DNA from: RYN-230 sp963837335
Lineage (GTDB): Bacteria; Actinomycetota; Actinomycetes; Streptosporangiales; Streptosporangiaceae
Length of the DNA: 64,000 bases
Assembly (NCBI GenBank): GCA_963837335.1
Contig: CAWINS010000012.1
Coordinates: 1-64,000, forward strand
Direction of reading: 5' to 3'
The notes under the pieces were generated by a model. It worked only from the letters and a program-made list of their open reading frames with translations, made no database searches and was not told the origin of the DNA. Positions 26,341 through 35,094 of this stretch are shown here, piece by piece. The position numbers and the translations under genes were made by a program. Each line of letters opens with the position of its first letter. Position 1 is the first letter of the stretch.

Positions 26341-26394
26341 CCCGTTCCCTCAACAGCGGGCGGAACCGGGCCCCCGGCCGATTAGCATGATCAT

Positions 26395-27144
26395 GTGAAG
26401 CCCTTCCTGCTGCTGGCCACCCGGCCCGAGGATGCCGCCGCGGACGACGAGTACGACCTGTTCCTCCGGTTCACCGGGCTCAGTGAGGGGGACCTGAGGC
26501 GGTGCCGGCTGGAGCAGCGGGCGCTGGGCCCCCTCGACCTCCGGGACTGGTCGGGGATCCTGCTCGGCGGCGGCCCGTTCAACTCCAGCGACCCGGAGAC
26601 GTCGAAATCCCCGGTCCAGCGACGGGTCGAGGCCGATCTGCGCGCCGTGCTCGACCAGGTGACCGGCGACGACTTCCCGTTTCTCGGGGCCTGCTACGGC
26701 ATCGGGGCCCTCGGCAGCCACCAGGGAGCCGAGGTCGACCGCCAGTACGCCGAACCAGTCGGGCCAGTCACGGTCACGCTCACCGCGGAGGGCCAGCAGG
26801 ACCCGCTGCTGTCCGGGCTCCCGGCCGCGTTCGACGCGTTCACCGGCCACAAGGAGGCGATCAGCCGGCTCCCGCGGCACGCGGTCCTGCTGGCCACCTC
26901 GCCCGGCTGCCCGGTCCAGGCGTTCCGGATCGGCTCCCGGGTGTACGCGACCCAGTTCCATCCCGAGCTGGACGCAGCGGGGCTGTGTGCCCGGATCGAT
27001 GTCTACAAGCACGCCGGGTACTTCCAGCCCGAGCAGGCGGATGAGATCAAGGCCCTGGCTTACCGCAGTAACGTCGTCTACCCGCCCGACATCCTGCGCC
27101 GTTTCGTCCATTCCTACGCCCGCAGCGCCGCGGCTGCGTCGTAG
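26395..27144 (+). CDS. Class I glutamine amidotransferase (GMP-synthase-like)
   Basis: A 249-aa stand-alone glutaminase-fold protein. The nucleophile elbow is FPFLGACYGIGALG (Cys at about residue 100), and the His/Glu part of the triad is YATQFHPELD. No ATP-pyrophosphatase or other synthetase domain is attached, so it belongs to the free-standing YP_-type group whose partner or substrate is usually unknown. GTG start at 26395. It is followed after 4 bp by the esterase gene, so they are probably one transcript. Confidence 0.85.
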   Translation: MKPFLLLATRPEDAAADDEYDLFLRFTGLSEGDLRRCRLEQRALGPLDLRDWSGILLGGGPFNSSDPETSKSPVQRRVEADLRAVLDQVTGDDFPFLGACYGIGALGSHQGAEVDRQYAEPVGPVTVTLTAEGQQDPLLSGLPAAFDAFTGHKEAISRLPRHAVLLATSPGCPVQAFRIGSRVYATQFHPELDAAGLCARIDVYKHAGYFQPEQADEIKALAYRSNVVYPPDILRRFVHSYARSAAAAS

Positions 27145-27148
27145 CCCG

Positions 27149-28150
27149 GTGCCCAGCCGACCCGGTACGCGTCCGTCCCGCCGCGCGGTCCTGGCCGGGG
27201 GCCTGGGGCTGGCGGCCGTGGCGGCCTGCGGGGCGGGCGGGTACGAGCTCGTGCAGGACGGGACGCTGCCCGGCCGGTACAAGCTGGCCCGCCTGACCGG
27301 CGCCTGTGAACTCGCGCCGGCGCCGCTGGCCGGGCCGCTGCCGTCCCGGCACCAGGTGTCGTTCCACTCCGCCTACCGGCGCCGCGACGTGCAGATGGTG
27401 ACGCTGATCCCGGCCGCGGCGGCCTCGCCCGCGGGGCTCGGCGTGGTCATCGCGCTGCACGGGTCGGGAGGCAGCCCGGCGACCCTGGCCCCGGGGATGG
27501 CCCGGGCGATGAGCCGGGCGCGGGTGAGCCGGTTCGCGGTCATCTGCGTGGACGGCGGGGAGACCTACTGGCACCAGCGTGCCGACGGTGACGACCCGGC
27601 CGGCATGATCGTGCACGAGGTCCTGCCCCGGGCCGCGGCGGCTGGGATGCATACCGGGCGGATCGGAGTCGTCGGGCTGTCGATGGGCGGCTATGGTGCC
27701 CTGCTGATCGCCGAGCAGTTCAGCGCCGAACAGCCCAGCACGTTCAAGTTCCGGACCAAACGGCACGGCACCGAGGAACTCGAGGCCGCCGGCGCGCCTG
27801 GCGGCGGCCCGGCGGTCGCGGCCGTCGCCGCGCTGTCACCGGCCGTCTTCGCCAGCTACGACGACGCGCGCGCCGCCAACCCCGAGGCCTTCGACAGCCC
27901 GGCCGACTTCAGCCGCAACGATGTCGTCTCCGGCCTGTTCACCCTGCGGCGCGTGCCCGCCTATATCGCCTGCGGGGCCGACGACCCGTTCCAGCCGGAA
28001 GTGGCGCTGGTGCGGTCCCGCCTCTCGGCCCTCACCCATCGCCCGGTGCCGGGCGGAATCATGCCCGGCTGCCACGACGGTTCCTTCTGGGCGCGGCACT
28101 GGCCCGCCGCCCTGGAATTCGTGGGCGCGCATCACTCTTCGGGTTTCTGA
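27149..28150 (+). CDS. Exported alpha/beta-hydrolase (putative esterase)
   Basis: A 333-aa hydrolase with an N-terminal export signal that has a twin-arginine-like RPSRRAVLAGGLGLAAVAAC. The cysteine at the end of the hydrophobic stretch makes it a possible Tat-exported lipoprotein. The catalytic core follows the esterase D / feruloyl-esterase pattern: oxyanion region VIALHGSGGSPAT, nucleophile elbow GVVGLSMGGYGALL, an Asp in CGADDPFQPE and a His in MPGCHDGSFWARHW. GTG start at 27149, four bases after the amidotransferase stop. The 3' end overlaps the convergent membrane-protein gene by 19 bp. Confidence 0.83.
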   Translation: MPSRPGTRPSRRAVLAGGLGLAAVAACGAGGYELVQDGTLPGRYKLARLTGACELAPAPLAGPLPSRHQVSFHSAYRRRDVQMVTLIPAAAASPAGLGVVIALHGSGGSPATLAPGMARAMSRARVSRFAVICVDGGETYWHQRADGDDPAGMIVHEVLPRAAAAGMHTGRIGVVGLSMGGYGALLIAEQFSAEQPSTFKFRTKRHGTEELEAAGAPGGGPAVAAVAALSPAVFASYDDARAANPEAFDSPADFSRNDVVSGLFTLRRVPAYIACGADDPFQPEVALVRSRLSALTHRPVPGGIMPGCHDGSFWARHWPAALEFVGAHHSSGF

Positions 28151-28665
28151 GCCGTTGCCTGGTCGTCGGGCGGGATGGGGTCATCAGTGACCTCGTCGCC
28201 GGAATCGGCATCGATGATTGGCACCGGGTCCAGCCCGACCTTTGCGGAGATCCGGGTGAGCAGCACGTCCTGCGCGGCGAGGTGCCCTTGGATGTGCGCC
28301 ACCTCATGCAGGGTCGCGCTCGCGTCGTGGAACGTCGCCTCGGCGCGTTTATCCGCCGCGGCCGCCTGCACGTTCTGGCCCACCATGATGACCGACAGCA
28401 GGACCAGTTGCAGGAAGGTCTGCGCCACCCAGGAGACGAGCGTGCCCGGCCCGCCCCGGATCGCTTCGGGCAGGCTGATCAGGTCGAACAATGCGAACGC
28501 ATAAGCGCACCACATACTGCCCACGACCGTCGTGATGAGCAGTGCCACTTTCGTGTTGAACCGGTTTATCGCGCTGCCCCGGGGCAGCAGATCAGCCACC
28601 TTCACCGGTTTTTCAGCGCGCCGCGCGGCAATGCGCGGATGGCGGATGTGCTGATATATCGCCAT
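28132..28665 (-). CDS. Two-helix membrane protein, DUF1003-like architecture
   Basis: A 177-aa protein with two membrane segments (VALLITTVVGSMWCAYAFAL and VAQTFLQLVLLSVIMVG). A conserved polar run comes directly after the second (QNVQAAAADKRAEATFHDAS), then a helical tail and an acidic C-terminus. The hairpin followed by a GQN-type charged helix resembles DUF1003 proteins, but I am not sure of the family. I use the ATG at 28665 (MAIYQHIRHPRIA). It stands alone and is convergent with the esterase gene. Function unknown. Confidence 0.65.
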   Translation of the reverse strand: MAIYQHIRHPRIAARRAEKPVKVADLLPRGSAINRFNTKVALLITTVVGSMWCAYAFALFDLISLPEAIRGGPGTLVSWVAQTFLQLVLLSVIMVGQNVQAAAADKRAEATFHDASATLHEVAHIQGHLAAQDVLLTRISAKVGLDPVPIIDADSGDEVTDDPIPPDDQATAQKPEE

Positions 28666-28831
28666 GACCTGACCTTCCATCGATCGGCCGGGCCCTTGTC
28701 CGGACGGCCGGAAACTCCGCCAGGGTAGCCGTTCCGGGCAGGCGAAATGCCAGCCAGCTCCCGGCCGGCCGTCAGTCAAACTGATGGGTACACAGGAGGG
28801 GCGAGGGCCGCGGCAACGAGGGGAGCAGCCG

Positions 28832-30256
28832 GTGACGGATCTGTGCGCGACGGGAGCGGTGACCCTGGCGGGGATGCTCCGCCGCCGGGAGGTGTCCGCG
28901 CGTGAAGTCACCGCCGCCCACATCCAGCGGATCGAGGACGTGGATGGCGCGGTCAATGCCGTGGTCACCCGGACCTTCGACGCGGCCCTGGACCAGGCGG
29001 CCCGCGCGGACCAGGCGCTGGCCCGGGGGGCGGAGCCCGGCCCGCTGCACGGCCTGCCGGTCGCGCACAAGGACCTGCACGACACGGCGGGCGTGCGCAC
29101 CACCTACGGCTCGGTCCTGTTCGCGGATCATGTGCCGGACCGGGACACACTGGTGGTGCAGCGGATGTCCCAGGCCGGGGCGATCAGCCTGGGCAAGACC
29201 AACACCCCGGAGTTCGGGGCGGGCTCGCACACGGTCAACCCGGTGTTCGGCGCCACCCGCAACCCCTACGACCTGAGCCGCAGCGCAGGCGGGAGCAGCG
29301 GGGGTGCGGCGGCGGCGCTGGCCGCCCGGATGATCACCCTGGCGGACGGCAGTGATCTCGGTGGCTCACTGCGGAACCCGGCCAGTTTCTGCAACGTGAC
29401 CGGGCTGCGGCCCTCGCCCGGCCGGGTGCCCTCCTGGCCGGTCACCGACGTCGCGGATGTCCTCGGCGTGGAGGGGCCCATGGGCCGCACGGTCGCCGAC
29501 GTCGCACTGCTGCTGTCCGTGCTGGCCGGTCCCGACCCGCGGGTGCCGCTGGCCCTGGACGCGCCCGCGCCCCGTGTCCCGCCTGATCAGATCGCGGGCC
29601 TGCTGGCCCGCGACCTGCGGGGCGTCAAGGTCGCGTGGAGCGCGGACCTGGGCCTGCCGGTCGAGCCGGCGGTGCGTGACGTGCTCGGGCCGGCCCGGCA
29701 GGTGCTGGCCGGCCTGGGCTGCGAGGTGATCGACGCGGCCCCGGATCTCTCCGGCGCCGATGAGGTGTTCCGGACCTGGCGGGCGTTCCGGTTCGCGACT
29801 GCCTTCGGGTCGCTGCTCCGCCGGCACCCCGGCCAGCTGGGCCCCAACGTCACCTGGAACACCGAGCGCGGCCTGGAGCTGAGCGTCGCCGACCTGAGCC
29901 GGGCCACGGTGCTGCACGCCGCGCTGGCCGGCCGGGTCAGCGAGTTCTTCGAGTCGGTGGAGGTGCTCGCCTGCCCCGTCACCCAGGTCGTGCCGTTCGA
30001 CGTCACCCTGGACTGGGTGCACGACATCAACGGCGAGCCGCAGCGGACGTACCTGGACTGGATGGCATCGGCCTACCTGATCTCGGTCACCGGGCTCCCG
30101 GCGATCTCCGTGCCCGCCGGCTTCACCCCGGACGGCCTGCCGGTCGGGCTCCAGCTGGTCGGCCGCCGCCGGGCGGACTGGCCGCTGCTGCAGGTGGCGC
30201 AGGCCTTCGAGACCGCCACCGGGCACAGCCAGGTCATCCCGCCGGTGCTGCGCTAG
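28832..30256 (+). CDS. Amidase (amidase-signature family)
   Basis: A 474-aa cytosolic amidohydrolase with the Ser-Ser-Lys triad. The catalytic Lys is in LPVAHKDLHD, the glycine/serine-rich signature is SRSAGGSSGGAAAALAA, and the nucleophile Ser region is DGSDLGGSLRNPASFCN. The C-terminal GLPAISVPAGFTPDGLPVG is standard. GTG start at 28832 after GGGGAG. Substrate unknown; it is not adjacent to gatB or gatC, so it is not the tRNA amidotransferase. A second, shorter amidase lies at 48.4 kb. Confidence 0.9.
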   Translation: MTDLCATGAVTLAGMLRRREVSAREVTAAHIQRIEDVDGAVNAVVTRTFDAALDQAARADQALARGAEPGPLHGLPVAHKDLHDTAGVRTTYGSVLFADHVPDRDTLVVQRMSQAGAISLGKTNTPEFGAGSHTVNPVFGATRNPYDLSRSAGGSSGGAAAALAARMITLADGSDLGGSLRNPASFCNVTGLRPSPGRVPSWPVTDVADVLGVEGPMGRTVADVALLLSVLAGPDPRVPLALDAPAPRVPPDQIAGLLARDLRGVKVAWSADLGLPVEPAVRDVLGPARQVLAGLGCEVIDAAPDLSGADEVFRTWRAFRFATAFGSLLRRHPGQLGPNVTWNTERGLELSVADLSRATVLHAALAGRVSEFFESVEVLACPVTQVVPFDVTLDWVHDINGEPQRTYLDWMASAYLISVTGLPAISVPAGFTPDGLPVGLQLVGRRRADWPLLQVAQAFETATGHSQVIPPVLR

Positions 30257-30259
30257 CGG

Positions 30260-30730
30260 TCACCGGGTCCGCCGGGAGAGCCTGACCGCCAGCCAGCCCG
30301 CGGCGCAGGCCAGGGGCAGTTCGACGAGGACCGCCTCGCAGACCGCCAGCGTGTGCTCGAGGCCTGATGCCGACGTGCACACGTCGAACCAGGCGTCCAC
30401 CATCAGCAGCGCGCCGCCGGCCGCCGCGGTCAGGCAGGCGCGGGAGTCATCCCGGGCCAGCAGCGCGGCGGTGACCAGCGCCGCCACCGCCTCGGCCGCG
30501 TCCAGGCCGGTCCAGGCCAGTGACCAGTTCTGGGCCTGGGCGGTGCGGGGCAGCGTGGCGCTGAGCACCACGCACCAGGGCACCAGGAAGCCGCCGACGG
30601 CCAGGGCGGCCAGCCGGGCCCGGCGCAGCGCGGCGGGGGAGAGCACGGGGGAGGGCGGGGTGAGCCGGCGGGCCGGGGCGGTGACCGGCGTGACTGGTTC
30701 GCTGCGGCGGAGGGTCGCGTGAGTCGGCAT
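30260..30730 (-). CDS. Four-helix integral membrane protein, unknown
   Basis: A 156-aa protein with a basic, Pro/Thr-rich N-terminus and four hydrophobic segments (AALAVGGFLVPWCVVLSA, AAEAVAALVTAALLA, LTAAAGGALLMVDAWFDV, AVLVELPLACAAGWLAV). No family is recognised. It starts at the ATG at 30730 and is divergent from a winged-helix repressor whose operator lies between them, so it is the most likely regulated target of that repressor. Confidence 0.7.
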   Translation of the reverse strand: MPTHATLRRSEPVTPVTAPARRLTPPSPVLSPAALRRARLAALAVGGFLVPWCVVLSATLPRTAQAQNWSLAWTGLDAAEAVAALVTAALLARDDSRACLTAAAGGALLMVDAWFDVCTSASGLEHTLAVCEAVLVELPLACAAGWLAVRLSRRTR

Positions 30731-30742
30731 GACCCTCACCGT

Positions 30743-30798
30743 AGAGTTACAGAGAAAATTATGCAAACAAATTTCTGCAGAGGAATTTCTGTAACTCT
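30743..30798. promoter_or_regulatory. Operator array between membrane protein and HTH repressor genes
   Basis: An 11-bp perfect inverted repeat, AGAGTTACAGA (30743–30753) and TCTGTAACTCT (30788–30798), brackets A+T-rich DNA. Inside it the octamer AATTTCTG occurs twice in the forward direction, and its near-complement CAGAGAAAATT once in reverse, giving at least three half-sites. The divergent start codons lie 13 and 15 bp outside the array, so bound protein would cover both promoters. Confidence 0.75.
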
Positions 30799-30812
30799 GG
30801 TAGGCTGCGCCC

Positions 30813-31364
30813 ATGGCGATAACTCCTCGGCGGGTGGTTGGCGACGCCAACCGCTGGAAGGCCATGTCGCATCCACTGCGCCGCGAGATGCTGCGTCACC
30901 TCGACGAGCACGGGCCCGCGACGTCCACCACCCTGGCCGAGGCCCTGGGCGAGAACACCGGGACCACCAGCTACCACCTGCGGGTCCTCGCCGACGCCGG
31001 GGTCATCGAGGAAGTGCCGGAGCGGGCGAACGGCCGGGAGCGCTGGTGGCGCACGTTTCCCGTGGACCACCGTGAGCCCGACTACGACACGCTCAGCGCC
31101 GGGGAACGCGCGGCGCTGGATGAGTGGCGCGCCCAGCAGATCCCGGGCGAGCTCGAGCTGGTCAACCGCTTCATCCGGGACGTCCGCCAGCACGGCCCGT
31201 GGGCCAGGGCCTCCCGGGCAGGCGGGTTTTACACCGCCGAGGACCTGGAGGCCCTGCACGATGAGTACATCGCGCTGCTGCACAAGTACGGGCACTCCGC
31301 GCAGGATGCGCCGCCCGGGGCCCGGCCCATGCAGCTGCGGATGTTCTACATCCCCGACGAATAG
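30813..31364 (+). CDS. ArsR-like winged-helix transcriptional regulator
   Basis: A 183-aa regulator with an N-terminal winged helix (AMSHPLRREMLRHLDEHGPA, STTLAEALGENTGTTSYHLR as recognition helix, VLADAGVIEEVPERANGRER as wing) followed by a helical effector/dimerisation part (YDTLSAGERAALDEWRAQQ) like HTH_20-type repressors. No metal-binding cysteines are seen, so it is unlikely to sense metals. It sits directly behind a multi-half-site operator and probably represses itself and the divergent four-helix membrane protein. Its 3' end overlaps the next, convergent gene by 19 bp. Confidence 0.85.
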   Translation: MAITPRRVVGDANRWKAMSHPLRREMLRHLDEHGPATSTTLAEALGENTGTTSYHLRVLADAGVIEEVPERANGRERWWRTFPVDHREPDYDTLSAGERAALDEWRAQQIPGELELVNRFIRDVRQHGPWARASRAGGFYTAEDLEALHDEYIALLHKYGHSAQDAPPGARPMQLRMFYIPDE

Positions 31365-31786
31365 CCGCCCGGCCCGCCGGGCACACGGCGCCGGAACCGC
31401 CGGGCGAACACGAACGCCGCCAGCCCGGTCACCAGCCAGAACAGCAGGATCACCTTGAAGAAGGCGAACAGCACCCAGCCCGGCCCCGGCGCCAGCAACG
31501 CGACCAGCAGCAAGACCATGGCCACCGGGAGGAACCGGGGCCCGCGGCGGCGGGCCATCCACGGTGGCCCGGCCGGCCGCAGGCCGGGTGCCCCCTGCGG
31601 CACCAGGACCGGGTCCGGCAGGTCCGTCATGACCCGGCGCAGATCCCCGAAGGTCTTCGCGTTCAGGGCCGCCGAGGTCCGCTCATCGAGCTCCTCGGAC
31701 GTCAGCCGGCCCTCGGCGTAGTGGTCGCGCAGCCGGGCGGTCACCCGTTCCCGGTCGGCGTCAGATGCGCGGATGCGGTCATCCAT
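31346..31786 (-). CDS. DUF1707 membrane protein
   Basis: A 146-aa protein starting with the DUF1707 domain, common in actinobacteria: IRASDADRERVTARLRDHYA, EGRLTSEELDERTSAALNAK, TFGDLRRVMTDLPDP. Then come a Pro-rich linker and a membrane hairpin (LPVAMVLLLVALLAPGPGWV, LFAFFKVILLFWLVTGLAAF) with an Arg-rich end. Such proteins are often found near stress regulators, but their role is unknown. It lies 44 bp downstream of the PadR gene on the same strand and is likely in its operon. Confidence 0.85.
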   Translation of the reverse strand: MDDRIRASDADRERVTARLRDHYAEGRLTSEELDERTSAALNAKTFGDLRRVMTDLPDPVLVPQGAPGLRPAGPPWMARRRGPRFLPVAMVLLLVALLAPGPGWVLFAFFKVILLFWLVTGLAAFVFARRFRRRVPGGPGGYSSGM

Positions 31787-31830
31787 GGCTGGTCCCCTCG
31801 CCTTCTACTTGTCGCCTGTTCACTTGCTGC

Positions 31831-32668
31831 CTATTCATCGGGTGGATCGTCGTCTGCATCGGCGGGCTCATCGCTGGCCAGGATCTGGTACATCTGCCGC
31901 CGGGTCTGCTCCAGCAGCCGCTCGGCGGCCCGGATCTGCTCCGGGGTGCCCGCGTGGGCCAGCTGGACGATGCTGCCGCCCAGCCGGGCCGCCTGGGCGA
32001 ACAGGCCGGGCATCTCGCCGGGCTCGTCCTGCGCCATGGCCTCCCAGGCCGGGCGGGCCGCCTCCGGGTCGTCCTCGACATGACGGCGCCCGGCTTCGGT
32101 CAGGCTGAACGTCCGGCGCCCGCCGGACTCCTCGCCCGCGATCAGCCCTTCGTCGGCCAGCAGCTGCAGGGCCGGGTACACCGCCCCGGGGCTGGGCCGC
32201 CAGGCGCCCCCGCTGCGCTCCTCGATCTCGGACATGATCTGGTAGCCGTTGCGGGGGCCCTCCCGCAGCAGGGCCAGGATGGCGGCCCGCACGTCGCCGC
32301 GGCCGGCCTTGGGCCCGCGGGCCGGTCCGGGCTGCCCGGGCCACCAGCCGCGCGGGCCGCCGCCGAAGCCCCCCGCTGGGCCGGCCGAGCCGCCGGGCCA
32401 TCCGCCCGGGCCGGCGAATCCGAAGCCCCGCTCCCACGGTCCGCCCCGCCGCGCCCACGGCCCGCCCCGCCGGCCCGGGCGGCCCGTGGTCTCGGCCGGC
32501 CTGATCTGGGCCGGTCTGGTCCCTGCCGCTCTGGTCCGGGCCGCCCTGGTCTGGGCCGGACATGCCCTGCATCGCGTCCCGGGCCCGGCCGAGCAGGGCC
32601 TCCGCGGCCTGCATGATCCCGCACCGGCCAGGATCGAAGTCCCCGGCCGCACTCCATGCCGCACTCAT
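31831..32668 (-). pseudogene. PadR-family regulator with Gly/Pro/Trp-rich N-terminus, one frameshift
   Basis: The C-terminal two-thirds is an intact PadR protein: winged helix DVRAAILALLREGPRNGYQI, SEIEERSGGAWRPSPGAVYP, LADEGLIAGEESGGRRTFSL, then a long helical dimer arm with QIRAAERLLEQTRRQMYQIL. The N-terminus belongs to another frame starting at the ATG at 32668 (MSAAWSAAGDFDPGR, QAAEALLGRARDAMQGM, then PDQ repeats and a Gly-rich tract). The two frames must join near 32470 in a repetitive GC-rich stretch; the total length is 3n+1. The promoter and a dyad operator are preserved upstream. Likely intact in the living cell or very recently broken. Confidence 0.8.
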
Positions 32669-32718
32669 CTGAACCCCCAGATCTGGGACCCGGAACCCGG
32701 GTCTCAAGTGATTCACTC

Positions 32719-32741
32719 GCGATACGGTCCCGATATATCGC
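32719..32741. promoter_or_regulatory. Dyad operator upstream of PadR gene
   Basis: GCGATA (32719–32724) and TATCGC (32736–32741) are a perfect inverted repeat with an 11-base spacer, about 50 bp upstream of the padR start, and the spacer includes the self-complementary GATATATC. PadR proteins commonly bind such ATATC-type dyads to repress their own gene, so autoregulation is likely. Confidence 0.5.
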
Positions 32742-32946
32742 TAGCCTAGGCGGCGGGCGCGCGGATGGCAAACGGCGGCCAGGAGCGCCGGTTGGGCCGC
32801 GCCCTCGCGGGCAGGGGAAGTACAGCGGGCAGCGGGAGCACGCGCGATTCCCCAGGTGGCCAGCGTCCCGGGACGGGCCGTCTCGCCTTGAGACGAATGC
32901 CTAAGAAACTTGACTCATTCCAGATATCTCGGCAGGGTAGGGCCAT

Positions 32947-33430
32947 ATGGTTCTGGCAGCGATCGACCCGGATGGCGAGATGTCCCGGGCCCTGCGCGCG
33001 GCCGGGCTGCGGGTGACCATGCCCCGGCTGGCCATGCTCACCTGGCTGGACGGACATCCGCACGCCACCGTGGACGCGATCGCGGCGGGCGTGCGGGAAC
33101 GGTTCGGCACGGTGTCCACCCAGGCGGTCTACGACATGCTCGCGGCGTGTGCCGCCGCGGGACTGCTGCGGCGGATCGAGCCGGCGGGCCATCCCGCCCG
33201 GTTCGAGCGCCGGGCCGGCGACAACCATCACCATCTGGTGTGCCGCCGCTGCGGCCGCACCGAGGATGTCGATCGCGCTATCGGAGCCCAGCCCTGCCTG
33301 ACCGCGGCGCGAGGACATGGGCTTCGTGGTGGACGAGGCGGAAGTGGTGTTCTGGGGCGTGTGCCCCGCCTGCAAGGCAGCTGAAAGCTCCGCTGACGGA
33401 GTACAGCGTGACGAGGAGGTATGGCAGTGA
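32947..33430 (+). pseudogene. Fur-family regulator (catalase repressor type), frameshift before last zinc site
   Basis: Iron- or peroxide-responsive repressor placed directly in front of a catalase gene, like CatR or FurA of actinomycetes. Readable parts are the DNA-binding domain (SRALRAAGLRVTMPRLAML, STQAVYDMLAACAAAGLLR) and the metal site HHHLVCRRCG. Near 33310 one extra base (GCGGCGCGAGG) breaks the frame. The next frame continues EDMGFVVDEAEVVFWGVCPA with the second CxxC (CPAC) and ends with a TGA at 33428, overlapping the catalase ATG at 33421. That overlap implies translational coupling in the intact form. Confidence 0.83.
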
Positions 33431-34947
33431 CCGACAACCACCCGATACCCACGACCAACGATGCCGGTATCCCGGTCGAGAGCGATGAGTTCTCGCTGAC
33501 GGTCGGCCCGGAGGGCCCTGTCCTGCTGCAAGATCATTACCTGATCGAGCAGATGGCGAACTTCAACCGGGAGCGGATCCCGGAGCGGCAGCCGCACGCC
33601 AAGGGCGGTGGGGCGTTCGGCCACTTCGAGGTGACCAGCGACGTCAGCGCCTACACCAAGGCTGAGGTGTTCCAGCCCGGGACCCGGACGGACACGCTGA
33701 TCCGGTTCTCCACCGTGGCGGGGGAGCGGGGCAGCCCCGACACCTGGCGTGACCCGCGGGGTTTCTCGCTGAAGTTCTACACCTCGCAGGGCAACTACGA
33801 CATGGTCGGGAACAACACCCCGGTGTTCTTCATCCGGGACCCGATGAAGTTCCAGCATTTCATCCGCTCGCAGAAGCGCCGCGCGGACAACAACCTGCGC
33901 GACCACGACATGCAGTGGGACTTCTGGACCCTGTCCCCGGAGTCGGCGCACCAGGTGACCTGGCTGATGGGCGACCGCGGCATCCCCAGGTCCTGGCGGC
34001 ACATGAACGGGTACAGCTCGCACACCTACATGTGGATCAACGCGGCGGGCGAGAAGTTCTGGGTCAAGTACCACTTCAAGACCGACCAGGGCGTCGAGTT
34101 CTTCACCCAGGACGAGGGCGACCAGATGGCGTCCGCGGACACCGACTACCACCAGCGCGACCTGTACGACCACATCGAGCGCGGGGAGTACCCGAGCTGG
34201 ACGCTGAAGATGCAGATCATGCCGTTCGAGGAGGCCAAGACCTACCGGTTCAACCCGTTCGACCTGACCAAGGTGTGGCCGCACAGCGACTACCCGCTGA
34301 TGGAGGTCGGCCGGCTGGTCCTGGACCGGAACGTGACCGACTACCACACCGAGATCGAGCAGGCCGCGTTCGAGCCGAACAACCTGGTCCCCGGCATCGC
34401 GCTGAGCCCGGACAAGATGCTGCTGGCCCGCGGGTTCTCCTACGCCGACGCGCACCGCGCCCGGCTCGGGGTGAACTACAAGCAGATCCCGGTCAACTCG
34501 CCCAAGGTCCCGGTGCACGCCTACAGCAAGGACGGGGCCATGCGCGTCGTCAACGTCACCGACCCGGTGTACGCGCCGAACTCCAAGGGCGGCCCCCGGG
34601 CCGACTCCGAGCACTACAAGCCGGCCAGCTGGTACGCCGACGGGGAGATCATGCGCTCCGCCTACGTCCCGCACGAGGAGGACGACGACTTCGGCCAGGC
34701 GGGCACCATGGTCCGTGAGGTGCTCGACGACGCCGCCCGTGAGCGGCTGGTCACCAACGTCGTCGGCCACCTGCTCAACGGGGTGACCGAGCCGGTCCTG
34801 CAGCGCGCCTTCGAGTACTGGAGCAACGTGGACAAGGACCTCGGCAGCAAGATCGAGGCCGGCGTCCGGGCCAAGGCGGGCGAGAAGGACCCCAAGGCCG
34901 CCGAGCAGGCCAACCCGGCCCGCAGCAGCATGCAGGCCAAGGCCTGA
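33421..34947 (+). CDS. katA: Monofunctional haem catalase
   Basis: A 508-aa clade-3-sized catalase that dismutates hydrogen peroxide. The distal His is in RERIPERQPHAKGGGAFG (about residue 59), the distal Asn in DMVGNNTPVFFIRDPMKF, and the proximal haem-ligand Tyr in ARGFSYADAHRARLG. All conserved blocks are present and the C-terminus is a short charged tail. The start codon lies inside the end of the Fur gene, behind GAGGAGG, so the two are one operon, derepressed by peroxide or by metal limitation. A strong terminator follows. Confidence 0.96.
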   Translation: MAVTDNHPIPTTNDAGIPVESDEFSLTVGPEGPVLLQDHYLIEQMANFNRERIPERQPHAKGGGAFGHFEVTSDVSAYTKAEVFQPGTRTDTLIRFSTVAGERGSPDTWRDPRGFSLKFYTSQGNYDMVGNNTPVFFIRDPMKFQHFIRSQKRRADNNLRDHDMQWDFWTLSPESAHQVTWLMGDRGIPRSWRHMNGYSSHTYMWINAAGEKFWVKYHFKTDQGVEFFTQDEGDQMASADTDYHQRDLYDHIERGEYPSWTLKMQIMPFEEAKTYRFNPFDLTKVWPHSDYPLMEVGRLVLDRNVTDYHTEIEQAAFEPNNLVPGIALSPDKMLLARGFSYADAHRARLGVNYKQIPVNSPKVPVHAYSKDGAMRVVNVTDPVYAPNSKGGPRADSEHYKPASWYADGEIMRSAYVPHEEDDDFGQAGTMVREVLDDAARERLVTNVVGHLLNGVTEPVLQRAFEYWSNVDKDLGSKIEAGVRAKAGEKDPKAAEQANPARSSMQAKA

Positions 34948-34974
34948 CCTGGCCTGAACCGGCACGCAGAGCAG

Positions 34975-35012
34975 ACGGGGCTCCTGGTCTCCCAGGCCAG
35001 GGGTCCCGTTTT
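34975..35012 (+). terminator. Rho-independent terminator after katA
   Basis: ACGGGGCTCCTGG and CCAGGGGTCCCGT pair along 13 positions (two of them G·T) around a 9-base loop, followed at once by TTTTG. It lies 28 bp after the catalase stop. Confidence 0.8.
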
Positions 35013-35094
35013 GCGTGGCGGGGGATGGGCTCCGGGTTTCGTTAGGGAAACTGGGGTGCGAGCATCGAGGCGGGGGATCGCGAGGAGAGGTGCC

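Noticed and set aside
28832..30256. GatA subunit of the tRNA amidotransferase
   Set aside because: No gatB or gatC nearby and the sequence fits general amidases better.
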